The position numbers were made by a program, and so were the translations under genes. Under the pieces are notes generated by a model. The model was not told the origin of the DNA. It made no database searches and was given only the letters and a program-made list of their open reading frames with translations. DNA of 64,000 bases. It comes from CAUZWH01 sp965224275 (GTDB taxonomy: Bacteria; Pseudomonadota; Alphaproteobacteria; SHVV01). Position 1 is the stretch's first letter. Every line of letters starts with the position of its first letter. The stretch covers positions 620,001 to 684,000 of the forward strand of contig CBDCYR010000012.1 in NCBI GenBank assembly GCA_965224275.1, given 5' to 3'. This document shows positions 8,406-16,885 of this stretch, piece by piece.

Positions 8406-10745
8406 ATGCCGAAGTTTGGGATGGGACAATCGGTCTCGCGCAAGGAGGACGATCGGCTTGTCAGCGGGCGCGGCGAATACACCGATGATTCCTCGCTGCC
8501 TAGCCAGGCGCACGGAATTGTCGTTCGGTCGCCGCATGCGCATGCGAGAATCGCCCGCGTCGATGCGGCGCGCGCTAGCGCGGCGCCGGGCGTACTGGCC
8601 GTTCTCACCGCGGCTGATGTCACGGCTGATGGTCTTGGAACCCAACCCTGTTTCGCCCCGACGACAAACATCGACGGGTCACCCTACGTCAGCCCGCCCC
8701 ACGCACTGTTGGCCGGTGACTACGCGCGACACGTCGGTGACCCGGTCGTTTTCATCGTTGCCGAAACCCACGAACGCGCGTGGGAGGCAGCTGATCTGGT
8801 TGATATCGACTACGAAATATTGCCGGCGGTTACCGATACCGCGACCGCGCTGAGCGCTGGCGCACCCCAGGTCTGGCCCGAGGCGCCCAACAATCAGTGC
8901 GTCCACTGGGCCCAGGGCGATGCGACCGCCACCGATGCGGCCTTTGCTGCCGCCGCTCATGTCGCGACCCTCGAACTCGTTAACAATCGCCTCGTCGTAA
9001 ACTCAATGGAGGCGCGCGGCGCCCTTGGCGTTTACGACTCGGCCACCGAGCGCTTCACGCTGACCACCGGGACCCAGGGCGTATCCGGTATTAAGTCGAT
9101 CCTCGCTGGTATGGTGTTTCAGGTTCCTGAAGAAAACGTCCGCGTCATAACCAACGACGTCGGCGGCGGTTTCGGTATGAAGGGCCAGTTTTATGCCGAA
9201 ATGGCACTGGTTTTGTGGGCCTCCAAGCGTATTGGACGTCCGGTCAAGTGGACGAGTGATCGCAGCGAAGCGTTTCTGAGCGACATCCATGGTCGCGATC
9301 ACGTCACCAAGGCCGATCTTGCGCTGGACCGCGACGGAAAGTTTCTCGGTCTGCGCGTTTCGACCGTCGCCAACATGGGCGCATATCTATCGACGGTTTC
9401 GGTGCTAATCCCGTGCGAGGCGTGCCAGGGCATGCATACCGGCGTCTACGATATTCCCGTGGCCTATAACGAAGTGAGAGCGGTCTTCACGCACTCGGTG
9501 CCGGTTGACGCCTATCGCGGCGCGGGGCGGCCCGAAGCGGCCTATATGATTGAACGCCTGGTCGATGTGGCGGCGCGCGTGTCCGGAATCGATCCCGCCG
9601 AATTACGACGGCGCAACTACATCAAGCCAGAGGCAATGCCTTACACCACGTCGCTTGGTCTGCTTTATGACAGTGGTGAATTCGCGCGCAATATGGACCA
9701 GGCGCAACTTGCGGCCGACTGGGCGCGCGCCGGTAAACGTAAGGAAACCGCACGCAGTCTCGGCAAGTTCCGCGGTATCGGCATGGCCTACTATATTGAA
9801 ACCTGTGCCGGTCCGATGCTCGGGCCTGAGAATGTCACGCTTCGGGTAGAGCCGGACCATATCGCTGTGATCATCGGTACGCAGGCATCCGGTCAGGGTC
9901 ATGAAACCGCCTTTGCCCAACTCGTGTGCGACAATCTTGGCGTCGATTTCGAGCAGGTCGAGCTCATTAGCGGCGATTCCGATATTACGCCGCCGAGCAT
10001 GGGCACCGCGGGTTCTCGTTCGCTTACCATAGGCGGCGGCGCACTCGGTCTGGCCGCCAAAGACCTGATCGAGAAGGGCCGTGCCCTCGCTGAAAACCTG
10101 TTGGAAGTCGCGGCCAGCGATATCGAGTTTGCCGATGGCACATTCGTGGTCGTTGGAACTGATCGGCGCGTCAGTTTGTTTGACGTCGCCGCCGCGGTAC
10201 GTGACGGCAAAGTGTCGAGCGCAAACGGCGACGCCGGATTATTTGGACGCGGCGAATGGGCAACCGAGAACGCGACCTATCCCAACGGCTGCCACATTTG
10301 CGAAGTCGAGATCGATGGTGATACGGGTGCGGTCGAGATCGTGACCTACGCGTTGGTCGACGATTTCGGGAACGTCATAAATCCATTATTGCTGGCCGGC
10401 CAGATCCACGGCGGCATCGCGCAGGGCGCGGGCCAGGCGTTGATGGAAGTGGTGGCTTACGATGGATCAGGCCAACTCCTAACCGGGTCGTTCATGGATT
10501 ATGCGATGCCGCGGGCGCAGGATTTTCCGATGTTCGATGTGGCTTATAACAAGATCCCGTGCACCACGAATCCGCTCGGTATTAAAGGTGCCGGCGAGGC
10601 CGGATCGGTCGGCGCGCCGCCCGCGATCGTCAATGCGATTGTCGATGCGTTGTCCGACTACGGGATCGATCACATCGAAATGCCGGTTACCGCAGAGCGG
10701 ATCTGGGAGATCATCCACGGCAGCGCTGCCAAGGCGGCCGAGTAA
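8406..10745 (+). CDS. Xanthine dehydrogenase-family molybdopterin-binding subunit (CoxL-like)
   Basis: 779-aa large subunit of a molybdenum hydroxylase, expected to hydroxylate an aldehyde or N-heterocycle using water. Visible landmarks: N-terminal GRGEYTDD and RSPHAHARI, molybdopterin loop NDVGGGFGMKGQ, active-site loop DAYRGAGRPEA (the AYRGAGR type, not the Cys-containing loop of true CO dehydrogenase), GQGHET, and the base-catalyst Glu731 in KGAGEAGSVGAPPA. No FAD or 2Fe-2S subunit gene lies next to it, so partners must be encoded elsewhere, or those of the 49-57 kb clusters could serve. A GGAGGG ribosome site lies just upstream of ATG 8406. Probably co-transcribed with the two permeases. 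Confidence 0.9.
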   Translation: MPKFGMGQSVSRKEDDRLVSGRGEYTDDSSLPSQAHGIVVRSPHAHARIARVDAARASAAPGVLAVLTAADVTADGLGTQPCFAPTTNIDGSPYVSPPHALLAGDYARHVGDPVVFIVAETHERAWEAADLVDIDYEILPAVTDTATALSAGAPQVWPEAPNNQCVHWAQGDATATDAAFAAAAHVATLELVNNRLVVNSMEARGALGVYDSATERFTLTTGTQGVSGIKSILAGMVFQVPEENVRVITNDVGGGFGMKGQFYAEMALVLWASKRIGRPVKWTSDRSEAFLSDIHGRDHVTKADLALDRDGKFLGLRVSTVANMGAYLSTVSVLIPCEACQGMHTGVYDIPVAYNEVRAVFTHSVPVDAYRGAGRPEAAYMIERLVDVAARVSGIDPAELRRRNYIKPEAMPYTTSLGLLYDSGEFARNMDQAQLAADWARAGKRKETARSLGKFRGIGMAYYIETCAGPMLGPENVTLRVEPDHIAVIIGTQASGQGHETAFAQLVCDNLGVDFEQVELISGDSDITPPSMGTAGSRSLTIGGGALGLAAKDLIEKGRALAENLLEVAASDIEFADGTFVVVGTDRRVSLFDVAAAVRDGKVSSANGDAGLFGRGEWATENATYPNGCHICEVEIDGDTGAVEIVTYALVDDFGNVINPLLLAGQIHGGIAQGAGQALMEVVAYDGSGQLLTGSFMDYAMPRAQDFPMFDVAYNKIPCTTNPLGIKGAGEAGSVGAPPAIVNAIVDALSDYGIDHIEMPVTAERIWEIIHGSAAKAAE

Positions 10746-10746
10746 A

Positions 10747-11232
10747 CTAATCCAAGTAGAGATCTCTCTGCCGGTGCCAACCCTCGATTGATTCTTGCGG
10801 ATATTGATCGAAACAAACGTCCTTGCCTTGTTGCGCGACCGTAACCCACGGCGCTTTGAAGTCGAGCATCATGTGGACCCGTTCAGACGGTTCCGGCAGT
10901 GGCGTATCGATGGCCGACGCAAAGGGATAAACCCACTCGGCGTGGCGTTCGTTGGCAGCCCACAGCATCGTGCCGCAGTCGCGGCAGAAATACCGATGTG
11001 CCGTACTTACGTTGTCCGACTCGCCCGCTTGCTTCTTGACACGATAGTCAGCCAGTGATGCCTCGCCAGTGACATTCAAGGTACCAGCGTCGCCCATGAT
11101 GTTGATGGCATAACCGCCACCGCCACCAACTTTGCGGCACAGCGAGCAATAACACCACATGAACGGCTGTGGCGTGTGCGATTCGATCGTAAATCTCACC
11201 GCGCGGCAGTGGCAGGAACCCTCAAGCAACAT
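10747..11232 (-). CDS. GFA (glutathione-dependent formaldehyde-activating) family protein
   Basis: 161-aa GFA/CENP-V-fold zinc protein. Cysteine pairs are in the expected order: CHCRAV near residue 8, YCSLCRK near 29, and CRDCGTMLW near 94, which build the structural and catalytic zinc sites. The family includes enzymes that add glutathione or other thiols to formaldehyde and many proteins of unknown function, so the reaction is not certain. It converges on the molybdenum hydroxylase gene with one base between the stops. About 200 bp upstream (11233-11433) hold no gene; they contain the divergent promoters for this gene and the BtuF-like gene. Confidence 0.85.
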   Translation of the reverse strand: MLLEGSCHCRAVRFTIESHTPQPFMWCYCSLCRKVGGGGGYAINIMGDAGTLNVTGEASLADYRVKKQAGESDNVSTAHRYFCRDCGTMLWAANERHAEWVYPFASAIDTPLPEPSERVHMMLDFKAPWVTVAQQGKDVCFDQYPQESIEGWHRQRDLYLD

Positions 11233-11433
11233 GTTGCGTCTCCCTTGATGCGGTTAGGCCCAATGTTGAACAAGTGTTGAACAAGCTTCCAGGCTTGCGC
11301 AAGCTCCGCAAGGCATGGCCATGAAAGATGCCGCTCGTGCACCGATTATTCCTAAACGTGTCCGGGTAGCCGCGAAAATCGCAGTCGCGTAGTAAGATGG
11401 CTAATCACCGATCGCAACGTCGAGGAGCTAGTC

Positions 11434-12384
11434 GTGATCAATCAAGCCGCGTCCAATCAGAAGGTGATTTCTTTGCTGCCCAGCGCTACGGAGATCGTGT
11501 GCGCGCTTGGCGGCCGTGATCGTCTCGTTGGGCGCTCGCACGAATGTGACTATCCGGGGGGCCTCGATCACTTACCGGCGTGCACCGCCCCGAAGTTCGA
11601 TATCAATGGCTCAAGCGGCGAAATCGATCGTCAGGTCAAGTCGATCCTCGAAAACGCGCTCGCGGTTTACAAGGTCGATGTGGATGGTCTGCGAGCACTG
11701 GAACCGGACGTTATCGTCACCCAGTCGCAATGCGATGTATGCGCCGTCAGCGAATCCGATCTACGAGAGTTGATTGATGCATGGCTCGACGGCGCACCCG
11801 CACTGGTCTCGCTGGAGCCAAACCGCTTGGACGATGTCTATCGAGATTTCCAACGCGTCGGTGTGGCCCTCGATGAAGAATCAAAGTCGGCCGCGCTTGT
11901 TGACCGGGTCCGCGACGCGATCGGCGTGATCTCCGCGACGACAAAAAATCTCGTGGCGCGGCCATCGATTGCCTGCATCGAATGGTTGGACCCGCTGATG
12001 GCGGCCGGCAATTGGCTTCCCGAATTGGTCGACGCAGCCGGCGGTGTCAATTTGTTTGGCGAAACCGGCGTTCACTCGCCCTGGCTCGAGTGGTCACACG
12101 TGGTTGCGGCCGATCCCGATATCATCGTCATCATGCCCTGCGGCTTCGATATCGCACGCGCCAGTTCCGAAATGCCAAATTTGACCGATCGACCCGAGTG
12201 GTCTGCGCTAACGGCTGTTCGCAGCGGCAAGGTGTTCGTGGTCGATGGGCATCACTACTTCAATCGTCCGGGTCCGCGGCTGCTCGATAGCCTCGAAATC
12301 CTGTGTGAAATCATTCACCCGGAGCGCTTTTCGTTCGGTCATCGCGGGACGGGATGGGTCGATTGGAAAGCAGCGTCGGTTTAA
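11434..12384 (+). CDS. BtuF-like cobalamin/metal-chelate binding protein
   Basis: 316-aa periplasmic-binding-protein fold of the BtuF/FepB type (cluster TroA-like). It begins VISLLPSATEIVCALG with LVGRSHECDYP, standard for vitamin B12-binding BtuF relatives, then a backbone helix and a second lobe (IACIEWLDPLMAAGNWLPELV, GKVFVVDGHHYFNRPGPR). No signal peptide or lipobox is present, unlike true BtuF, and no BtuCD genes are nearby, so it belongs to the cytoplasmic 'cobalamin-binding protein' group of unclear role. GTG start at 11434 with GAGGAG about 8 nt upstream. Its stop overlaps the convergent DOPA dioxygenase-like gene by 4 bp. Confidence 0.8.
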   Translation: MINQAASNQKVISLLPSATEIVCALGGRDRLVGRSHECDYPGGLDHLPACTAPKFDINGSSGEIDRQVKSILENALAVYKVDVDGLRALEPDVIVTQSQCDVCAVSESDLRELIDAWLDGAPALVSLEPNRLDDVYRDFQRVGVALDEESKSAALVDRVRDAIGVISATTKNLVARPSIACIEWLDPLMAAGNWLPELVDAAGGVNLFGETGVHSPWLEWSHVVAADPDIIVIMPCGFDIARASSEMPNLTDRPEWSALTAVRSGKVFVVDGHHYFNRPGPRLLDSLEILCEIIHPERFSFGHRGTGWVDWKAASV

Positions 12385-12755
12385 CCAGGCTGGGTTTGGG
12401 TCGAACTCTTATCGAAAATGTCGAGCTTGAGATCGAGTTTCTCGCCCAGCCAGATCGCGTGCTCCGCGTGATCGAGATAGTCGTCGTCGGTGATCGGATG
12501 AATGAATACGACCAAACCGCGCCGATTAAGCGCCAGCCACGGTAGGACTTTTTCGAACTGGTCGGTTTCGAACGCGACCTGATACATAGAAATCGGGTGT
12601 GGCCCGACCGGATCGTCACGCCACCGACCCATCACCACCGTGAAATTGTGTTCGAGGGCCTCACGAACCTCAGCCGCGATATCACGTTTGGCGTCGTCAT
12701 AATAAATATGTGCGTGGTAGCCGGTAATGGCGTCGATTGCGCGATCGATCATCAT
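12381..12755 (-). CDS. DOPA 4,5-dioxygenase family protein
   Basis: About 124 aa, a complete small ferredoxin-like-fold protein of the DOPA 4,5-dioxygenase family (YHAHIYYD near the N-terminus, HPISMYQVAF in the middle, HPITDDDYLDH near the end; the conserved His residues are the likely iron ligands). Bacterial members are mostly uncharacterised; plant and fungal ones open catechol rings at the 4,5 position. ATG 12755 overlaps, by ATGA, the original stop of the lipoprotein gene on the same strand, as reconstructed without the IS. An IS5 copy now sits 17 bp upstream, cutting this gene off from its former operon promoter. Confidence 0.75.
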   Translation of the reverse strand: MMIDRAIDAITGYHAHIYYDDAKRDIAAEVREALEHNFTVVMGRWRDDPVGPHPISMYQVAFETDQFEKVLPWLALNRRGLVVFIHPITDDDYLDHAEHAIWLGEKLDLKLDIFDKSSTQTQPG

Positions 12756-12771
12756 CGGCTCTTGTCTCTTA

Positions 12772-13703
12772 GAGGCCAACCCGAAACTAGTTGAGTGATT
12801 TCAGTCGGTTGTGGCTTACTCGGTTGTGTCAAAGCAAACGAGGAGGCACAACATGTGGACCGAAATCACTCGCCCGAATTATGAGCGCCGTGGCGGGCGC
12901 TACGCAAGCGACCTGACGGATCGAGAGTGGGCGTTGATCGCGCCGCTCATGCCGCCGCGCAAGAAGATCGGCCGGCCGAGGACGACGGACCTGCGCCATG
13001 TCATGGATGCGGTCATGTACATGGCCTCGACGGGCTGCCAGTGGGCGATGTTGCCGAACGACTTCCCTCCGCCTTCCACGGTCCAGCGCTATTTCTACGA
13101 CTGGCGCTCCAACGGCCTGCTGGAGAGCATCAACCATCACCTGGTCATGGCGGCCCGGGAGCTGGAAGGACGCGAGGCCGGCCCGAGCGCCGGGGTGATC
13201 GACAGCCAGAGCGTGAAAACCACGGAAAGCGGTGGTGTTCGGGGCTATGACGCGGGCAAGAAGATCAAGGGCCGCAAGCGTCACATCGTCACCGATACAC
13301 TCGGCCTGCTGGTCGGCCTGATCGTGCACGCAGCCGATATCCAGGACCGCGACGGCGCGCCCGAGGTCCTCAAATCGATCCGTCATCGCTTCCCCCGGCT
13401 GCGTCACCTCTTCGCCGACGCCGCCTACGCGGGACCGAAACTCGAGGGCGCCCTTGAGGACATCGGCCGCTGGAAGCTCGAGATCATCAAGCGCTCAGAC
13501 ACCGCCCAGGGCTTCGAGCTCCTGCCCAGACGATGGGTCGTCGAGAGGACCTTCGCCTGGCTCAACCGATGCCGTCGACTGGCCAAGGATTGGGAGAAAT
13601 CAATCGCCTCCGCACAGGCATGGATTCTTGTCGCCAACATCCGACTCCTCACAAGGCGGCTCGCAAGGTACTGTTATCAAACATAGAGTTTCGAGTCGGA
13701 CTC
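12772..13703 (+). mobile_element. IS5-family insertion sequence, copy 1 (932 bp)
   Basis: Imperfect terminal inverted repeats: GAGGCCAACCCGAAACT at the left against GAGTCCGACTCGAAACT read from the right, 14 of 17 matching. A 3-bp TTA target duplication (12769-12771 and 13704-13706) fits the TNA preference of the IS1031/IS427-type subgroups. It holds one transposase gene. The element is inserted six codons before the end of a small lipoprotein gene. Confidence 0.92.
12853..13686 (+). CDS. IS5-family transposase, copy 1
   Basis: 277-aa DDE transposase with an N-terminal DUF4096-type helix-turn-helix region (SDLTDREWALIAPLMP) and a DDE_Tnp_1 catalytic core: first Asp in GVIDSQSVK, second in LFADAAYAG, Glu in RWVVERTFAWLNRCRRLAKDWE. 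Start ATG 12853 has GAGGAGG six bases upstream; the longer ORF from 12811 runs through that ribosome site. It matches copy 3 at the protein level and differs from copy 2 by Lys38. Confidence 0.93.
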   Translation: MWTEITRPNYERRGGRYASDLTDREWALIAPLMPPRKKIGRPRTTDLRHVMDAVMYMASTGCQWAMLPNDFPPPSTVQRYFYDWRSNGLLESINHHLVMAARELEGREAGPSAGVIDSQSVKTTESGGVRGYDAGKKIKGRKRHIVTDTLGLLVGLIVHAADIQDRDGAPEVLKSIRHRFPRLRHLFADAAYAGPKLEGALEDIGRWKLEIIKRSDTAQGFELLPRRWVVERTFAWLNRCRRLAKDWEKSIASAQAWILVANIRLLTRRLARYCYQT

Positions 13704-13908
13704 TTAGGCCCTGGTTGATGCGCCGGTTTTCTTCAAGATAGCTCAATTCACGATCCACGCATTGATCATACGCCGGGGTCCCTTTGGCGAGACCCGCGCG
13801 CACGCACCGTTGCTCATACCAAGCGAGGATGTTCCCTTCACAGGCAGCGAGCCAAGTAAATGCGCATAGTGCGATAACCAGGCGGGGCACGAAATAACCG
13901 TACTTCAC
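13600..13908 (-). CDS. Small lipoprotein, 3' end replaced by IS5 sequence
   Basis: A GTG start at 13908 gives a signal peptide with lipobox LAAC (PRLVIALCAFTWLAAC), so the mature product is a lipid-anchored envelope protein with four further Cys/charged segments (YEQRCVRAG, YDQCVDRELSYLEENRR). I do not recognise the family. The genuine frame meets the IS5 end at 13704; the present ORF continues into IS DNA to a stop at 13600. Joining the flanks at one TTA restores a gene that ends RDKSR with a stop at 12752-12754, overlapping the ATG of the DOPA dioxygenase-like gene. Only the last five native residues are lost, replaced by about 34 IS-encoded ones. Confidence 0.65.
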   Translation of the reverse strand: MKYGYFVPRLVIALCAFTWLAACEGNILAWYEQRCVRAGLAKGTPAYDQCVDRELSYLEENRRINQGLRVRLETLCLITVPCEPPCEESDVGDKNPCLCGGD

Positions 13909-13937
13909 AACGACGGAGACTAGCTCAACGATTGGGC

Positions 13938-14861
13938 TTAAACCAGAGCCGGCATTGACTCGGCGACAAGGTCCGCAGCGCTGCGATGAAGGATGGCATG
14001 TCGCTGCGCGAGAACATCGACATTGTCGGCATAGCCGCCACCGAGCACGCAGGCGACCGGCAGACGCTCCGCCCGGCACCGCTCCAGAACCATCCTGTCG
14101 CGTTCCGCTAAACCGCGATCGGTGAGCATTAGTCGGCCGAGGCGGTCATCGGCATGGCAATCGACACCCGCGTTGTAGAAAACAATATCCGGTCGTTCGC
14201 CGACCAGGAGTTGGTCGAGGCAGCGCGACAGCGTTTCAAGGTAGGCCGCATCCCCGACTCCCCTCGGCAAGGCGATATCGAAATCGCTGGTTTCTTTGTT
14301 CAGCGGAAAGTTGGCCTCGCAATGCATGGAAAACGTGAACACTGATTCGTCCGCGGCAAATATCTGGGCGGTGCCATCGCCTTGGTGAACGTCGAGATCG
14401 ATCACCATCGCTGTCGCGATGTGCCCGTCGGCCTGGAGTGCGCGGATAGCGATTGCAACATCATTGAACACGCAATAGCCGGCGCCGTAACTGGCGTGGG
14501 CATGGTGGCTGCCGCCGGCCGTATTGCAAGCAAGACCGTGCTGCAGGGCGAGGCTTCCGGTTAGAATCGTGCCGCCGATTGAGTGCCGCGAGCGGTGCAC
14601 CAAGCGATCGGATATCGGAAAGCCGATCCGGCGAGACGCGGCCTCGTCAAGCGTTTGGCTGAGCACATCGCGCACGTAAGATGCGTTATGAGCACGCTCG
14701 AGGGCGGTAAATGATACCGGCTCTGGTTCGAACGTGTTGGCGTCGGTCGCGATGCCTTCGGCGCGCAGGATTTCGATCAACCGACCGAATTTACGCATCG
14801 GGAAGCGATGCTTGGCTGGCATCCGAAAGACGTAAGCCGGGTGATGAACGATTGGCAGCAT
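13938..14861 (-). CDS. Histone deacetylase-like amidohydrolase (class IV/HDAC11-type)
   Basis: 307-aa arginase/deacetylase-fold zinc amidohydrolase. The active site is intact: double His in GGSHHAHASYGAGYCVFND, zinc ligands in DLDVHQGDGT, the third ligand Asp in AGVDCHADDRLG, and a closing GGGY. The compact size and the THTC-like order resemble bacterial class IV (HDAC11-like) proteins, some of which deacylate polyamines or small molecules. It sits 29 bp upstream of the lipoprotein gene on the same strand, so the two and the DOPA dioxygenase-like gene formed one operon before IS5 insertion. Substrate unknown. Confidence 0.88.
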   Translation of the reverse strand: MLPIVHHPAYVFRMPAKHRFPMRKFGRLIEILRAEGIATDANTFEPEPVSFTALERAHNASYVRDVLSQTLDEAASRRIGFPISDRLVHRSRHSIGGTILTGSLALQHGLACNTAGGSHHAHASYGAGYCVFNDVAIAIRALQADGHIATAMVIDLDVHQGDGTAQIFAADESVFTFSMHCEANFPLNKETSDFDIALPRGVGDAAYLETLSRCLDQLLVGERPDIVFYNAGVDCHADDRLGRLMLTDRGLAERDRMVLERCRAERLPVACVLGGGYADNVDVLAQRHAILHRSAADLVAESMPALV

Positions 14862-15218
14862 CGCGAGTCCCGGGCCCCTATTACAAACAATTCGTCGTGC
14901 CGGATTGGGCGTGAGATTGCAATATTTTCAAAGAGTTAGGGAAACTCCCTAATGACCTACTACATAATAGCGTGTACGAATTCACGAACCCAGTACCCCG
15001 TTCGCGATTTTTCGGAGGTTGCTTTGAAACGGATCGCTGCGTTCTCCCTGTTGGCTCTGGTGTTGTTGTTTGCTGCGACCACGGCATCGGCGCAGGACGT
15101 CAAGATTGGTGTGGCGGCAATCGTCAACCCGAACGCAACCGGTCAGACACCGACACGGGCGCGGCGCACATTGCTGGTTGGCACCGGGGTGTTTAGCCAG
15201 GAGAACGTAATTACGACC

Positions 15219-16885
15219 CAGCCTGTGTAAAAACGTTGGTGTTGTTATGATTCTCCCGTCGTTTGGCGGGAGTATTTGATGAAGCGTTTCGTTGCGGGTG
15301 TGGACCGGGGTCAGTCGACGCTGTTCCCCGAGTGTCTTGAGGACTGGATCGACGAAGGCAACCCGGTTCGGGTGATCGATGTCTTTGTCGAGGAACTGGA
15401 TCTGGGTGGGCTTGGTTTTGGCGGTATCGATCCAGCGGCCACGGGCCGTCCGTCCTATCACCCATCGGTTCTGTTGAAGCTGTACATCTACGGTTATCTT
15501 AATCGGGTTCAATCGAGCCGGCGTCTCGAACGCGAAGCCGGGCGCAATGTGGAGGTCATGTGGCTGACCGGCCGCCTGGTGCCGGATCACAAGACGATCG
15601 CTGACTTCCGCAAGGACAACGGCGCTGCCATCGGCAAAGTCTGTGCCCGGTTCGTCGAGCTTTGCCGGAGGATCGGTCTACTGACAACGGCCAGCGTTGC
15701 GATTGACGGTAGCAAGTTCAAAGCGGTCAACAACCGCGACCGGAACTTCACCCGCGCCAAGATGGATCGGCGCAAGGCGCAGATCGAAGAGAGCGTGTCG
15801 CGCTATCTCCATCAGCTCGACAGCGCCGACCGCCAGGAGCCGTCGGAAGCGCTTGCGATGAAAGTAACCCGACTGAAAGAGAAGATCGCGCGTCTTCATC
15901 TGGAGATGCAACGGCTTACGGCCCTCGACGCCCGTATGCGCGCGACACCCGATCATCAGATCTCCTTGACCGATCCCGACGCTCGCTCCATGGCTACCAG
16001 CGGTCGCGGTTCCGGTGTGGTTGGCTATAACGTGCAGGCCGCGGTCGATACGTCGAACCACCTGATCGTCACACACAAGGTGACCAACGTTGGCAATGAC
16101 AGAGCGCAACTCTCTCCCATGGCGGAGCAGACCAAGGCCGCTCTGAACGTCGATAAACTCGAGGTGGTCGCCGATCGCGGCTACTTCAGTAGCAATCAGA
16201 TCCTGGCATGTGATCAGGCCGGCATCACAGTCACGCTCCCCAAACCGCTAACCTCGGGCATCAAAGCCAAAGGGAAGTTCGGCAAGCAGGACTTCCGCTA
16301 TGTGAAGGATGAGGACGTGTACGTCTGTCCAGCCGGCGAGCGCTTGGTCTACCGCTTCACCAGAGAGGAGCACGGGCTGTCCCTACGTCGCTACTGGACC
16401 AATGTCTGCCAGAACTGCGCCATTAAGGCTCAGTGCACCACCGCCAAAGAGCGCCGAATTACCCGCTGGGAGCATGAGCACGTTCTGGAAGAGGTCCAGC
16501 ACCGGCTCGACGCGCATCCGGAAAAGATGCGCCAGCGGCGCGAAACGGTCGAACACCCCTTCGGCACCATCAAAGCCCGAATGGGTGCCACCCACTTCCT
16601 GGTGAAGACGCTGCCGCGGGTCAGAACCGAAATGGCGCTGCACGTACTCGCTTACAATCTGACGCGAGTCATGAACGTTCTCGGCGCCGGACCCCTGATG
16701 GCAGCTATGCGGGCATAGTGTAAGGGCCCGCTACCGCCGCGACGCCCTCGCGAGATCCAGTCGTGGCGGTGAAACAGCCTAATCCGCCCCTACGACAAGC
16801 TAAAACCGAAAAAAGGGACGAGGCCCGAACAGCACCGCTAACCCTCACCGCATCGCTAATCCGGCGAACGTTTTTACACGCCCAA
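15219..16885 (+). mobile_element. IS1182-family insertion sequence (1667 bp)
   Basis: Flanked by GACC duplications (15215-15218 and 16886-16889). The inner terminal repeats are GTGTAAAAACGTT at the left and its complement at the right, with weaker match in the outer six bases. It carries one transposase gene. The insertion point lies in the FecR-domain coding sequence of paralogue 1, and the intact sequence of paralogue 2 at the same place confirms the junction. Confidence 0.9.
15279..16718 (+). CDS. IS1182-family transposase
   Basis: 479-aa DDE transposase with the IS1182 N-terminal DUF772 region (TGRPSYHPSVLLKLYIYGYL), the first catalytic Asp in SVAIDGSKFKAVNN, the second in VVADRGYFS, a Cys-rich insert (NVCQNCAIKAQC), and the Glu region in RRETVEHPFGTIKARMG. 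ATG 15279 follows GGGAG by six bases; an in-frame TTG lies one codon earlier. It appears intact and could be active. Confidence 0.92.
   Translation: MKRFVAGVDRGQSTLFPECLEDWIDEGNPVRVIDVFVEELDLGGLGFGGIDPAATGRPSYHPSVLLKLYIYGYLNRVQSSRRLEREAGRNVEVMWLTGRLVPDHKTIADFRKDNGAAIGKVCARFVELCRRIGLLTTASVAIDGSKFKAVNNRDRNFTRAKMDRRKAQIEESVSRYLHQLDSADRQEPSEALAMKVTRLKEKIARLHLEMQRLTALDARMRATPDHQISLTDPDARSMATSGRGSGVVGYNVQAAVDTSNHLIVTHKVTNVGNDRAQLSPMAEQTKAALNVDKLEVVADRGYFSSNQILACDQAGITVTLPKPLTSGIKAKGKFGKQDFRYVKDEDVYVCPAGERLVYRFTREEHGLSLRRYWTNVCQNCAIKAQCTTAKERRITRWEHEHVLEEVQHRLDAHPEKMRQRRETVEHPFGTIKARMGATHFLVKTLPRVRTEMALHVLAYNLTRVMNVLGAGPLMAAMRA

Noticed and set aside
8406..10745. Naming the lone large subunit as aerobic CO dehydrogenase CoxL
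   Set aside because: The active-site loop is AYRGAGR and lacks the Cys-containing loop of form I CO dehydrogenase.
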